Below, piece after piece: positions 24,901 through 35,299 of a stretch of 64,000 bases of DNA (position 1 is its first letter; every line of letters starts with the position of its first letter). Origin of the DNA: Isoperla grammatica (Eukaryota; Arthropoda; Insecta; Plecoptera; Perlodidae); contig OX246747.1 of NCBI GenBank assembly GCA_945910005.1, positions 3,022,254 to 3,086,253 of the forward strand. Reading direction: 5' to 3'. Under the pieces are notes generated by a model. That model was not told the DNA's origin and did no database searches. It saw only the letters and a list, made by a program, of their open reading frames with translations. A program made the translations under genes and the position numbers.

Positions 24901-25803
24901 ACCTACTCCATCCACATCAACCACAGCTCACGAACCCACTCCATCACCCTTTCCATCCACGTCTCAAGAACCTACTCCATCACCCTTTCCATCCACGTCT
25001 CACGAACCTACTCCATCCACTTCAACCACAGCTCACGAACTCACTCCATCACCCTTTCCATCCACGTCTCACGAACCTACTCCATCACCCTTTCCATCCA
25101 CGTCTCACGAACCTACTCCATCCACTTCAACCACAGCTCACGAACCCACTCCATCACCCTTTCCATCCACGTCTCACGAACCTACTCCATCCACTTCAAC
25201 CACCGCTCACGAACCTTCTCCATCCACTTCAACCACGTCTCACGAACCTTCTCCATCCACTTCAACCACAGCTCACGAACCCACTCCATCACCCTTTCCA
25301 TCCACGTTTCACGAACCTACTCCATCCACTTCAACCACCGCTCACGAACCTTCTCCATCCACTTCAACCACAGCTCACGAACCCACTCCATCACCCTTTC
25401 CATCCACGTCTCACGAACCTACTCCATCCACTTCAACCACCGCTCACGAACCTTCTCCATCCACTTCAACCACGTCTCACGAACCTTCTCCATCCACTTC
25501 AACCACAGCTCACGAACCCACTCCATCACCCTTTCCATCCACGTTTCACGAACCTACTCCATCCACTTCAACCACCGCTCACGAACCCACTCCATCCACT
25601 TCAACCACCGCTCACGAACCTTCTCCATCCACTTCAACCACAGCTCACGAACCCACTCCATCACCCTTTCCATCCACGTCTCACAAACCTACTCCATCTA
25701 TTTCAACCACGTCTCACGAACCCACTCCATCTACTTCAACCACGTCTCACGAACCTACTCCATCTACTTCAACCACGTCTCACGAACCTACTCCATCCAC
25801 GTA
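21921..25803 (+). CDS. ORF with Pro/Thr/Ser repeat domain (mucin-like, 33/36-bp units)
   Basis: A non-repeat lead of about 140 residues (PPDLFGEFLATKQAGREW..., VEIEVTDVELLALLRSKLP) is followed by about 100 tandem units from about 22350. There are two unit types: 33 bp giving EPTPSTSTTAH and 36 bp giving EPTPSPFPSTSH. A one-base deletion near 22450 moves the frame, so the long 1270-residue frame reads LTNLLHPLQP-like repeats instead. All three frames stay open because both units are multiples of three, so the P/T/S reading is the likely ancestral one (it continues the lead frame). No signal peptide is visible. It may be a linker of the EnSpm protein that follows on the same strand. Confidence 0.45.
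22350..25803. repeat. 33/36-bp compound minisatellite, about 100 units
   Basis: Units alternate between CACTCCATCCACTTCAACCA-type 33-mers (ending ACAGCTCACGAACC, CCGCTCACGAACC or CGTCTCACGAACC) and CACTCCATCACCCTTTCCAT-type 36-mers. Blocks of several units are themselves duplicated. Confidence 0.95.
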
Positions 25804-25829
25804 GGACACCTTGAAAAGCTTAATAGAAA

Positions 25830-28014
25830 ATCGACGTCTCTACAGATATTTAAATAAAAAAAACTGTAGAGACTGATGACATTTCTGACATAAAAGATGG
25901 GGATTTATCTGAAATTCATCAGGTTTCCCAATATCCTATTAACTTGATTTGGAATACCGATGGTGTGCCTGTTTTTCATAGCTCGAATTCCCAAATTTGG
26001 CCAATTTTGTTTACAATTGCTAACTTGCCTCCCAATATCAGAAAGAGAAATATTTCTCTTGCTGGTCTGTGGTTCGGACAGTCAAAGCCCGACATGAATA
26101 CATTTTTGCGTCCCTTTGTGGAGTCTATTTCTTCTCTCCATCACACTGGCTTCTCATGGCTACATCAGAGCTTAAAACCGATTTTACATCACATGTAGCA
26201 GCACCAGTAATCACTGTTGATGCTAAAGCTTGCAGTGACATGCAAGGACGCATATCATGCAATGGGCGCTACGGATGCTCATTCTGTGAGAATGAGGGTG
26301 AGGTCGTACGAACGGAGAGATCGTCTGTTGTGACAAATCCAGATTGATTGATTCATGGGGCTTAACGTCTCATATATATGCAACGATGGCTAATCGAGAC
26401 GATGAGCGGGTGATAATGAAGATGAGAAAGATGATAATGAAGAATAAAGCCACATCCGAATCAGATCCATTGTACGTCGCGTGAGTCGTCATACGGGAGT
26501 CCAGCAAGGGAGGGCAGGGCCAAGTGGGAGGAGAAATATTCAATGGGACAGTGGGGGGGAAAGGGGATTGGGGTGTGGACTGCACTTCTTCTGACTTCTC
26601 CTCCTCGACCAGTCCGGCTTGGGTGGCCCTACCAGAAGCATACGCTTCCGCCGGCATAGCTCTCGGGATCAACAAAGCACGCAAACCTGCCCACCACGAT
26701 AAGGTGGCAGTCCCTGGGCAGGTTGTGACAAATCCAGTTGTGCAGCCATCCCCACAGCTACGAAATAAACAGAGAATGATGGCACAGGCTCAAACTGCTA
26801 TAGAGACTAGTAAAAGTCAATTTGGAGTCGTGCGTCCGTCATGTGTGTCACTCATTCCCTCTGTAGACACTGGAAGCTCATTCATACCAGACTACATGCA
26901 TGCAGTTGCATTGGGAGTAGTACGGCAGTTCTTCTGGCTTTGGCTTGATTCCAAGTACCACAGAGAACCATGGTACATTGGAACCCAAAACAATGAGCTC
27001 GATGATGTCCTCCTTGGCATAAAACCTCCCAATGACATGAGTCGTGTGCCTCGAAGTGTTACGCAGGCAAAACACTGGAAGGCGTCAGAGTTTAGAAATT
27101 GGCTACTGTTTTATTCTCCGATTTGTTTAGTAGACATTCTACCAGCAGCATATTTTCAACACTGGCTGTTGCTAGTTGCTAGCGTGTACCTTCTTTTGCA
27201 AGACCAAATAACCAGAACCGAAATATCCCTCGCCGAACATCTCTTGCAACTCTTCTGTGAGGAAGCAGAAGAGTTGTATGGTAAGCGCTATATGTCATTT
27301 AATGTTCACCAGCTGATGCATCTTGGCAATTCTGTAAGAAATTGGGGTCCATTGTGGGCAACGTCATGTTTCATGTTTGAAAACGTAAATGGTACACTTC
27401 TGTTGCTCATACACGGAACACAAAAAGTTGCCGAGCAGATTGTGTCTTCCACAAAATTCATGCACTCTCTCCAAATGTTGAAATACCAGTTGCAGATAGG
27501 ACATCAGGCTGATCAGGGAATTCATGGTCTACGGAGTGTTGATACTGATCGGCTTCAACAATCTCTTCACGATGCACTAGACCAATATTCAAAGTCAAAT
27601 GGAAATGTCTTGGAGAGGCATACACCTCTAATTTACATCCGGGTCAAATCAGCTAATTTGGGAACGCTTACCTCACGGCTGTATTCATGAGAGAAAGTAA
27701 GAACAAGCTGGGTTGTCAGTTTCAAAAATGATAACTCCATTGAATATGGCACCATTGAAAGTTTTGCTGATTTTGGCAATAACACTATTGTAGCTTTGGT
27801 TACAGCATTGAAGCAAAACAGAAGGTCAAAATTTGTCCATCGTGCCACTGGGTGCATCATTAAACAATTTGTGACCATTGAAGAAACAAATACTGTCCTT
27901 GTGGTTCTCTGTAGCAATATTTTGGGAAAAGTTATTCATTTTGGTTCTTTCATTGGTATTCCTCCAAATGGAATGCAAAATAATCTGCGACACAACTATT
28001 TTTTCTGCTCTTGA
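25830..28014 (+). pseudogene. EnSpm/CACTA-like (Tnp2-type) transposase, split by a SINE
   Basis: First part 25870-26326: INLIWNTDGVPVFHSSNSQI, WPILFTIANLPPNIRKRN, LAGLWFGQSKPDMNTFLRPF, a frameshift near 26160, then ISCNGRYGCSFCENEGEVV. Second part from 26738: a linker, then IPDYMHAVALGVVRQFFWLWL, VPRSVTQAKHWKASEFRNWL and HQLMHLGNSVRNWGPLWATS, then FENVNGTLLLLIHGTQKVAEQI. These match the Tnp2-like transposase domain plus the following conserved domain seen in animal EnSpm elements. The D in NTDGVPV is the expected first catalytic Asp. An in-frame TGA at 27688-27690 is followed by 108 more in-frame conserved-looking residues to 28012. A 379-bp SINE-like insertion interrupts it at 26343. Confidence 0.82.
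26343..26721 (-). mobile_element. composite SINE-like retroelement inside EnSpm transposase (minus strand)
   Basis: 379 bp with the 16-bp target duplication GTTGTGACAAATCCAG (26327-26342 and 26722-26737). Removing the insert and one repeat rejoins the transposase reading frame (RSSVVTNP followed by VVQPSPQL). Very similar to the copy at 21191. Confidence 0.93.
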
Positions 28015-28017
28015 TAA

Positions 28018-28401
28018 CACGCATACATGGATCCGTAATCCACTTCAATATAATATACCAGACCACAGTGACATGCCACTTACAGATAAGGAATCAATAG
28101 ATGATTTGTCATGTGATGGTGATATCAAACCACATTTTCAAAGTAAATCTTTAATTGACTTTTGGCTATATGTACGAGAAAAACATGAATCGCTTGCAGT
28201 ACAGTAAGAGCAATCAAATATTTAATGCCGTTTGCTACTACATATATGTGTGAAAGAGGATTCTCAACATACGCCGCGTTAAAAACAAAATACAGAAATA
28301 GACTTGATGCTGAGAATGACATGAGATTAAAACTAAGTGCAACTAAGCCAGACTTCCATCTTCTCAGCATAGAGAGGCAGGCACACCCCTCTTATTAAAC
28401 C
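28018..28401 (+). pseudogene. hAT (ZBED5/SCAND3-like) C-terminal fragment
   Basis: WIRNPLQYNIPDHSDMPLTD, then SKSLIDFWLYVREKHESLAV, a frameshift at about 28200, then LMPFATTYMCERGFSTYAAL, KTKYRNRLDAENDMRLKLSA and a terminal stop. This is the hAT dimerisation end in the ZBED5/FAM200 style (F-TTYLCE-GFS, KTK-RNRL). The rest of the protein is not present. It starts immediately after the EnSpm stop. Confidence 0.82.
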
Positions 28402-28539
28402 CCGTCTACTGCGAAAAGCCAAGAGCAGCCCATATTTGGTAAGAAGCGAGTTGACGTGCTTTTATTTTGTATAGAAGTGATAAAGCATTTATTTTGTAAC
28501 TAAAAATGTTGATTACATGCTTTGTACCATAGGGGTAGG

Positions 28540-29732
28540 GCCTAATATAGGAAAATGTGTAGCAGCTTATTGCATGATTTGCCAAAAAACTATAAAAAAT
28601 ACTGCAGTGAAACGTTTGGAAGCACATCGAAATGTGTGCAAAGTAAGGCAACATGCAAATACATCGCCAGCAACATCAAACAACATTACTGGCAAGGAAT
28701 CGGATGTTTTGCCGGTTGATAACCCAGAAAGGCGAAGCTCAACTCAGCCACCCTCAAAGCGATCTATATATAATCTAATTACCAGCGAAGACGAAAATGA
28801 GGATGATCCAGTTGTGCTACCACTACCAGCTCTATTGGATTGATTGATTGATTGATATTTGGGCTTATTGTACTGTATTTAAACATATTGTTGAAGTACA
28901 CAAGCATTTCCGCAATCACCACCAGCCTCATGGATAGTTTAAAGAAAAGAATGGTTTGGTACCCCAATTGACTAACGATACCAGATGGAATTCCCAAGTT
29001 GCCTGTGTGTCGACTTTCTTGGAAAACTATCACAAGTATGTAGAAATACGCAAAGAACAAGACTCATTTAATCGAGACATTGCGTTGATCTTGGACAATG
29101 TTGGTATTTACCGAGAAGCATTACACCTACAGAAGCAGTTAAAATAAGTCTCTTGTGCCCTCGATAAACTTCAAGGTGATACAGCTACGCTTGGCAACGC
29201 TACCGAGAGTTGGATTGACATGATCAATAATGAAGCTTTAGAGCCACATAAAGATTCAATGATGCATCGTTTCGAACAAGCAATGACCCCTTTTCATTTT
29301 CTTGCCAACATGACTGACCCTAGGTATAGTGGTGACAAATTGACATATTAACAAGAAAAAGAAGCAGAAGCATGGCTCCTAAACCGTAACTCAGGTTTCG
29401 TAGCTGCTTTTCTAGCATTTAAAATTAAAGATGAGGAATTTTTCCCAATATCTATGTTCTCAGAATCAGAAGTTTCCCAATTTTCCCCATCGAAATGGTG
29501 GCAAATCATGAAAAACAAGTCCTCTAAAGCTAAGAAGGATGTACTTCCGATTGCAGACTACGTCAAATTTATGAAAGATCTGCACTCATGTCCTCCCAGC
29601 TCAGCAGCAATTGAGCGTGTTTTTAGTACATTTGGATTTGTGTGGTCAAAATTAGAAACCGTTTAGGATCAGAGAAAGCGAAAAAACTTGTTAAAGTGTA
29701 CCGTTTCGAACGTGCACAACCAAAAGAATGGT
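28540..29732 (+). pseudogene. hAT transposase with BED finger, internally deleted
   Basis: The N-terminal part 28545-28840 has a BED-type finger (CMICQKTIKNTAVKRLEAHR then VC) followed by an acidic linker. A 5'-truncated SINE tail of about 30 bases sits at 28841. Then RWNSQVACVSTFLENYHKYV (about 28980), MHRFEQAMTPFHFLANMTDP (about 29265), a stop at about 29350, and the C-terminal dimerisation block CPPSSAAIERVFSTFGFVWSK (about 29590-29650) with RNRLGSEKAKKLVKVYR. The DNA-cleavage region between finger and RWN is lost. Stops at 29147 and 29350 make it inactive. Confidence 0.8.
28841..28870 (-). mobile_element. 5'-truncated SINE-like tail
   Basis: GATTGATTGATTGATATTTGG followed by GCTTA is the last about 30 bases of the composite element family, inserted in the hAT relic. 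Confidence 0.6.
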
Positions 29733-29739
29733 AGGTATA

Positions 29740-31705
29740 GTGGCCCCAACCTAACTATTCCCAAGCGTCAGTCACAAGCCAAATATGGTCATGTATGTCG
29801 CAGAATGCCAACTTAACCATCTTAACTTGTTACTCCTCCTTGTGTGTGGTGGAAGATGGGGTCGGATTTTTCAGTTCATGAATTGCCAAATGGCCCCCTG
29901 TCAAGGTTTTGAGAGAAGAGAATTGCCCTGCTGTGCCATATTTGAATTGGATCTTTAATTTAAGTTCAGGGCCAAGCTTTGTTACTTTTAAAACTTGTTA
30001 ATTAATACTGTTGTTTGGACTTTGGTTCTAAGAAACTTAGTTGCAAATTAATTAACAATAAAAGTTTATGGGTCAAATAGGCCAGAATTTTACTTTGAGG
30101 CCGCAGGGTTTTGTGACAAAAGCATCGGAATAGTTACGTTGAGACGACTATAGCCCGAGCCAAGATGTTTAGAAGCAAACAGGGAACGTGCAAGCATCCA
30201 TTTCTTATTTCTTACTCAACAATGTTATTTTATGTAAGTAGGTATAGTTCCTACCTATTACCAAAGATTACAAGCTATTACCTAAAATATTGTAAGCTCT
30301 GCTAGCGCAATGTAAAGTTTACAAATACATATCAATAAATAAATACCAATACTATGCAGTATTATGCAGTTTTTATGTATAATTCTTTTTGGAATGTGTG
30401 TTGTACTGACTAGTTATAACTTTATTGTACTTGTTTCTTGCACTGCTTTAGTGAATATTAAAGAAATAATTGTTTTACCCAACAACCCGCTTTGTACTGG
30501 GGTTTTTCAAGTGGGTTTTTGGCTCAAAACCCGCCGGTTTTTTTCGGGCTGGGCAAAATTTCTCAAAATAAAGAATATATGGTAACAAATGTACATTGAT
30601 GCTATGTAAGTAGCCTAAGTATAATTTTATCCAGGTTTTAGATACAAGTTGTTAGTTGTTGACAAGATAACTAAGAAATCACATAACCTTTCTAATTACA
30701 TCAAGTATATTCAGTATGATATGATGTTTAATAACTCAGTTATTGTATGCATGCCTATCATTAAGAGTTCATAAAATTTACCTGGGTTATTATGTAAGTT
30801 CAATTATATTAGCACAATTTATGTATAAACTCAGAACCATAACAAATCATAATTCTCAATAGTTTATTTCTTACTAATTATTACTCGGGATAAAGGATGT
30901 GGCATACTTTCTTTAACCAGTTTTCTACATCTGATTCTTACTAGATTCATAGGTGTTTATACGTACCTAGAGACACTGATAAATCGCATTAGCGATATCG
31001 GCGATAAAAATTGAAAACCTCTCAAACTTATTTTTTCTCGATTTTCTCCGTGTTTCGTTAGTTTTTGGGTCAAATGAAAGTATTTCTGAAATCGCGATAA
31101 AATGCGATAAACCACCCATTTAGCGATATTTATTCATTTCGGCGATATATCAGCGATTTATGAGAAAAATCGTACAAAACCGTAGATTTTACGCGATTTT
31201 AATAAAGTCACGCGAACTCAAAATTGGCAACTTTGCTTTTAGTTTTCCGCCCGGATTTTCAAAGCGTTTTTTCCGGTAGCTCTCGCTAGTTGCGTGAAAC
31301 TCGCAGGCGCTAGGTGAGCGCTCAAGGTCAGTTAAGTAGTAGTACTACTATTTTACCGACCTAGCTTGCCGATTCAAATTTCAAATTTTATTTTATTTTA
31401 TTTTATTTTCTTACATTTTACACCATATACAATTACATGTACACAGAACATTTAAGATTAGGATTATGTGTTATGAGTAAGAAAAGCCCAACTAAGACAC
31501 TGTCTTGTGTTTGGGCTGTGTTAAGAATATAGCTATTTGCCACATGGCCGCCAAGTAGGTAGTAGTTACTAGTTACTATTTAAATTTACATTCAAGGTAG
31601 TAAATAACAATAAATAATGAAATACAATAAAATAAAATTTCGAAACACATTCCGTTCCGGTTCCGTGTTTTTCTAGCGTGGTCTGTTTGGTGGTCTTTTT
31701 CGAGG
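29740..31705. other. spacer
   Basis: No gene recognised. About 30965-31205 is rich in GCGATA/CGATTT words (for example GCGATATCGGCGATAAA). About 31385-31410 is (TTTTA)n. Both look like old repeat sequence. Confidence 0.45.
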
Positions 31706-32052
31706 ATGGTTCGACAAAAAAGAACAATTCACGAGAGAGCAGCATCGTTTATAGACGACAAGTTCTATGTGAACGATAAAACGATTTTGATGTGCGGGTT
31801 TTGCGACTGCCGGCTTGAGTGGCAGAAACAAGACACCTTAACCAAACATCTTAAAACCGCCGGCCACGTGAAGAAAAAGGAAGAGTCCCGAGCACCTAAA
31901 AGACAGGCTACAACTCCAGCACTGCAAGAAAATGCAAAGAAAGCTTGACTGGACAAGCGGTGTTTCATTGAAGACACAGTGAAGATATGCTTAAAATCGA
32001 ACATTCCCCTCAACAAATTAGATCATCCAGCCATACGCGAGTATTTCGAAAA
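31706..32052 (+). pseudogene. CGGBP1-like zinc-finger first exon (hAT-type)
   Basis: ATG at 31706. The zinc finger reads CGFCDCRLEWQKQDTLTKHL followed by KTAGH, the CxxC...HLxxxxH pattern of CGG-triplet-binding protein 1 and of the related hAT transposases. An in-frame TGA at 31946-31948 interrupts. Reading through gives RCFIEDTVKICLKSNIPLNK and LDHPAIREYFEK, which is the expected next part, and then a GTAAGT donor at 32053. So this is an intact-looking exon with one stop. The compatible downstream part (GAGDLPNADTMRSSY) occurs at 49090, but exon phases do not match directly. Confidence 0.68.
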
Positions 32053-32309
32053 GTAAGTAGCCTAGCCTATATTTTGTGTTTGTCAACCCTAGGCCTAAGG
32101 CCCGGTTTCACCAAATGAACATATAGTTCACTTTAGCTAACTGTCCGTTATTTTTAAACTGAACATTAAAGGCGAATACGTTCCACCATGTTTTTTAATG
32201 TGTTCGCTAGCTAACGAGAAGTTATTTTATAAGCGAGCCTGTGATTGGTCTGTTATAAAGTCAGAGTAAAAACATCTTGCCGCCACTTCGGGTGACATAA
32301 CCTATAAAA

Positions 32310-32598
32310 ATGGCCGAGAAGAACGCAACAAGGGCGAGAGGAAGCAATTATTCGTTGACTGAAAAGTCACTACTGTTATCAATAATTGCTGACTTAAAAC
32401 ATGTTATTGAAAATAAATAAACCGATAGCACAACTTGGCGCGAGAAGGAGGCTGCACGGCAAAAAATTACGCATGAGTTCAATGCAAGTAGTTGTGCCAT
32501 GGAGCGAACCTGCAACTCGTTGAAGTCGTGCTACGACAATTTAAAGAAAACGAGCAGAAAAATCGTGGCAGACGAAAAGGTCGCTATTTTCAAAACTG
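32310..32598 (+). pseudogene. Myb/SANT-like (zeste-type) first exon with one stop
   Basis: ATG at 32310, then YSLTEKSLLLSIIADLKHVI, an in-frame TAA at 32418-32420, TDSTTWREKEAARQKITHEF, ERTCNSLKSCYDNLKKTSRK and VAIFKTG, ending at a good GTAAGT donor (32599). The helix pattern and the W/LK..YDNLKK motif match the Myb/SANT-like DNA-binding domain common in invertebrate genomes, often linked to Harbinger-type transposons. The single TAA lies in an AAATAAATAA run. Later exons were not recognised. Confidence 0.68.
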
Positions 32599-32624
32599 GT
32601 AAGTAAGTTTTGATTTATCTCTGG

Positions 32625-32830
32625 CTGTTTTGGTAGGCCTAGGTCCTACCTGCTTAGGCCCTAGGCTAACCTATAGTCTTTACCGTTCCCGGAGCCATTG
32701 GGTACCGGGGCCTCGGCCTATATGATAGGTTTAGGTCTATATGATAAGCCTAGGCCTATCATCTTTACATTGGGGGCCTACCAGTTCTTCTAGGCCTAGG
32801 CCTAGCCTAGCCTACATAGGCCCTAACTGT
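32625..32830. repeat. TAGGCCTA-rich cluster
   Basis: A dense run of AGGCCTA/TAGGCC words inside the likely intron after the Myb exon. Similar clusters lie at 57715-57955 and 62598-62612. Confidence 0.8.
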
Positions 32831-32934
32831 AGGCCCTAACTTGAAGAACGATAAAGTGTGCATCACTAGATCACTAGAGTGAACGATAAACAATTTATAT
32901 TGTTGCTATTCATTTTGCCAAAGTATAACTTGAT

Positions 32935-33198
32935 TTGGATTGTGTATACCAATTATTAGTTGTTGTCAAGATAGGCATAGGTGCTAAGCAACTAAGAAAG
33001 TATTTACCCAAGACATCCTTAGATTTGAATAATTTACTAGTTAGTAGACCATTCACAATGATTGCTAGCCACGTCAGTGTTAGGCTCATCAAATCTGCTC
33101 TCAAGCACAACATAATTCTTGTACGTTTGCCCAGCCATCCTACACACCGCCTTCAACCGCTCGACAAAACTGTTTTTGGCCCCATTAAAAATGCTTAA
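32935..33198 (+). pseudogene. pogo/jerky-type DDE fragment
   Basis: FTMIASHVSVRLIKSALKHN, IILVRLPSHPTHRLQPLDKT, VFGPIKNA. The H-S/T-LQPLD motif is the conserved end of the DDE_1 domain of pogo-like transposases. It is cut short at the SDGP copy starting at about 33204. Confidence 0.75.
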
Positions 33199-33203
33199 AA
33201 AAG

Positions 33204-33950
33204 CCTACACAACATGATGTGGCAACTTAGGTGTAATAAAGATACATTTGTCTCTGAAACAAGAATCGACATATGGCAGCAGCGGATGCAATTTCCATTT
33301 CCAATATGGGTTGCAACAAAACAGTGAATGAAAACATGACTGGTGTTGGACTTTTCTTCCCCTGGTGCTGTTACAGCATCGTTTACAACAATGCAAAAAG
33401 ACAGACTGTGCGTTAGGCATACTGGAGAAGTGAAGTGGGCGAGTGGGGTGAGGAAGTGGGAGAGAGAGTGAAAATAAAATAAATTGACAGCTCGTAGAAG
33501 AGACGGGTCCGAGTACACAGCCCAGAGCTAGGGCTGGCCATTCGGCTACCGAAGTAGCTTACTATAGATAGGCTGGTACCCTAGACCCGCCCCATTTTCG
33601 TCAAAAATTACTTCTGAAAGACAAAAAAGAAAACTTAGAAAGTGACGAATGCATAATAAGCGGTGATTTTTCAGAAAATTTCACGTTCATTGTACAGGAT
33701 GAAAGACAAACGTATCACTGGTTAATACTCAAGAAAGATCCCATTTGTTTTGGCACCATATCAGTAAACCTGCAGCATGGACCGCCAGCTATATGGATGC
33801 ACCTTGAGCCTGTTCTCCAATTAATTCGAACTGAACATCCTGAAGTTAGTCAAATCCATTTTTATAGTGATGGTCCAACATCGCAATATAAGCAAAAATG
33901 GAATTTCTATCTTCTGTCTAAAAATATATATATGAATATGGTTTTTTAAA
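33204..33950 (+). pseudogene. SDGP-family transposase copy B (central part)
   Basis: Starts with the same non-coding block as the copy at 52741 (CCTACACAACATGATGTGGC). Coding homology begins at about 33640 with the degraded GDFSENF and DERQTYHW block, then PPAIWMHLEPVLQLIRTEHP and IHFYSDGPTSQYKQKWNFYL (about 33857-33915). The SDGP Asp is a candidate second catalytic residue. It ends at a stop at 33948 and is followed without a gap by a second, different SDGP copy. Confidence 0.72.
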
Positions 33951-34952
33951 AGCCTCCTGCCATATGGACCCACATGAGACCAATATTTGATCTGATTAAG
34001 AAAAAATCACCAGCAGTTAAGGTACTGCATTTCTTCTCCGATGGGCCTTCATCCCAGTACCGTCAGAAGAAAAATTTCTTTCTTTTCTGTACACTCACTT
34101 CAGATAGGGTTTTCGGCAGCAACCTGGTCTTTCCTTGAGACAGGTCATGGCAAGGGGGCTGCAGATGGGATAGGGGGTGCAGTCAAACGCCAAGCCGATA
34201 AGATAGTATCCTACGGCAATGACATAGCAAATGCTCGAGTTTGGTATGAAACTCTTAAGGAGGCTGGTCCATCTAAAATACATTTGTTTTATGTAGACAA
34301 TGAGTCAATCGAAAAGATCGCCAAGACGATTCCAAACAATTTAGCAACAATCAAAGGTACTCGTCAGATTCACCAACTGTGTACGTTCTCACAAGGAAGC
34401 ATGTGTTATCACACCATTTCTTGTTTCTGTGAACAGAATGATCTATTGAAAGGCCAGCTCTGTACTTGCCATTTGCCTATGCAAAAAATAACCTTTGTAA
34501 GGGAAAGGTATGGGCAAGGTATCTACACGTCAGATGAAGACGATGATCTGCCCCTAGTAAATTTTGCTGCACAACATGTGAGCGTCGATAGTACACCGCC
34601 GGTGTTGGCAGGATCCAGCTCACCTATTCCACCTACAACTCTTCACTGCAAAAACATAAGCCATGGGACTTACGTTCTGGTTGAGCTACCTACTGCAATG
34701 CGTTCACGCAATACAGAGTATCGCTATGTGGCAGTTTGCCAAAGTGGTGTGGAAGAGGATGGTGATATCAAGGTATTATACCTCAAACACCAGTCCTTGG
34801 GAACATGCTTCACGATCAACGACATTGAAATACCCTCATTTATTTCTTTCGATCAAGTGCTGGAAATATTGCCGGAGCCAACACTACGTATGAAAGAGCG
34901 GCGTGAACTGTATGTGTTTCCGATGGAAATTAATGTGTATGAAAGGAAATAA
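33951..34952 (+). pseudogene. SDGP-family transposase, second subfamily, C-terminal half
   Basis: PPAIWTHMRPIFDLIKKKSP and VLHFFSDGPSSQYRQKKNFF (about 34020-34080), a frameshift near 34110, then SAATWSFLETGHGKGAADGI and GGAVKRQADKIVSYGNDIAN (34115-34215). It ends with about 240 residues to a stop at 34950-34952. The tail has a Cys cluster (QLCTFS...CFCEQND...CTCHLP), an acidic stretch and a C-terminal barrel-like part (GTYVLVEL, YRYVAVCQSG, ELYVFPMEI) that parallels the WWLGVV region of the other copies. Best-preserved C-terminus in the window. Function as a DDD transposase is inference. Confidence 0.72.
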
Positions 34953-35020
34953 GCCTTTAAATATCTTAAAAGAAATGGCAATGGCCCACAAGAATAAGAT
35001 TTCAACTTATTATTGCCATG

Positions 35021-35090
35021 AATGGTACTTTATGTCATGAATGTTACTTTACGTCATGAATGTTACTTCATGTCATGAATGTTACCCAGC
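35021..35090. repeat. 19-bp direct repeat, about 3.5 units
   Basis: Units of the form AATGTTACTTTACGTCATG. Its reverse complement GTAACATTCATGA is close to GTAACACTCATGAC found at about 41027 and 41190 on the other side of the BEL element. Confidence 0.75.
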
Positions 35091-35134
35091 AATCTTATCT
35101 AAATATTTAACTATTTAAAAACATGAAGTACTTC

Positions 35135-35165
35135 CACTTCTACTAAACATACCCCCCACCGAAAC
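35135..35165 (-). repeat. BEL/Pao 3' LTR start (truncated) and polypurine tract
   Basis: On the minus strand GGTTTCGGTGGGGGGTA (35150-35166) is followed by TGTTTAGTAGAAGTG. The first 15 bases match the start of the right-hand LTR (TGTTTAGTATTAGTG) with two differences. After that the two sides no longer resemble each other, so the 3' LTR appears truncated or replaced. Confidence 0.5.
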
Positions 35166-35299
35166 CAAAGTGTGGTTTCCTAAGCAAGCGGAATATGACG
35201 TAATTCGTAACTTCACGAAGTTTACGTAAGCAATATATGATGCTGAAAACTAAACAAACGTTCTTCTACGAAAATAATATAAAATACCTCAGGGGATCT

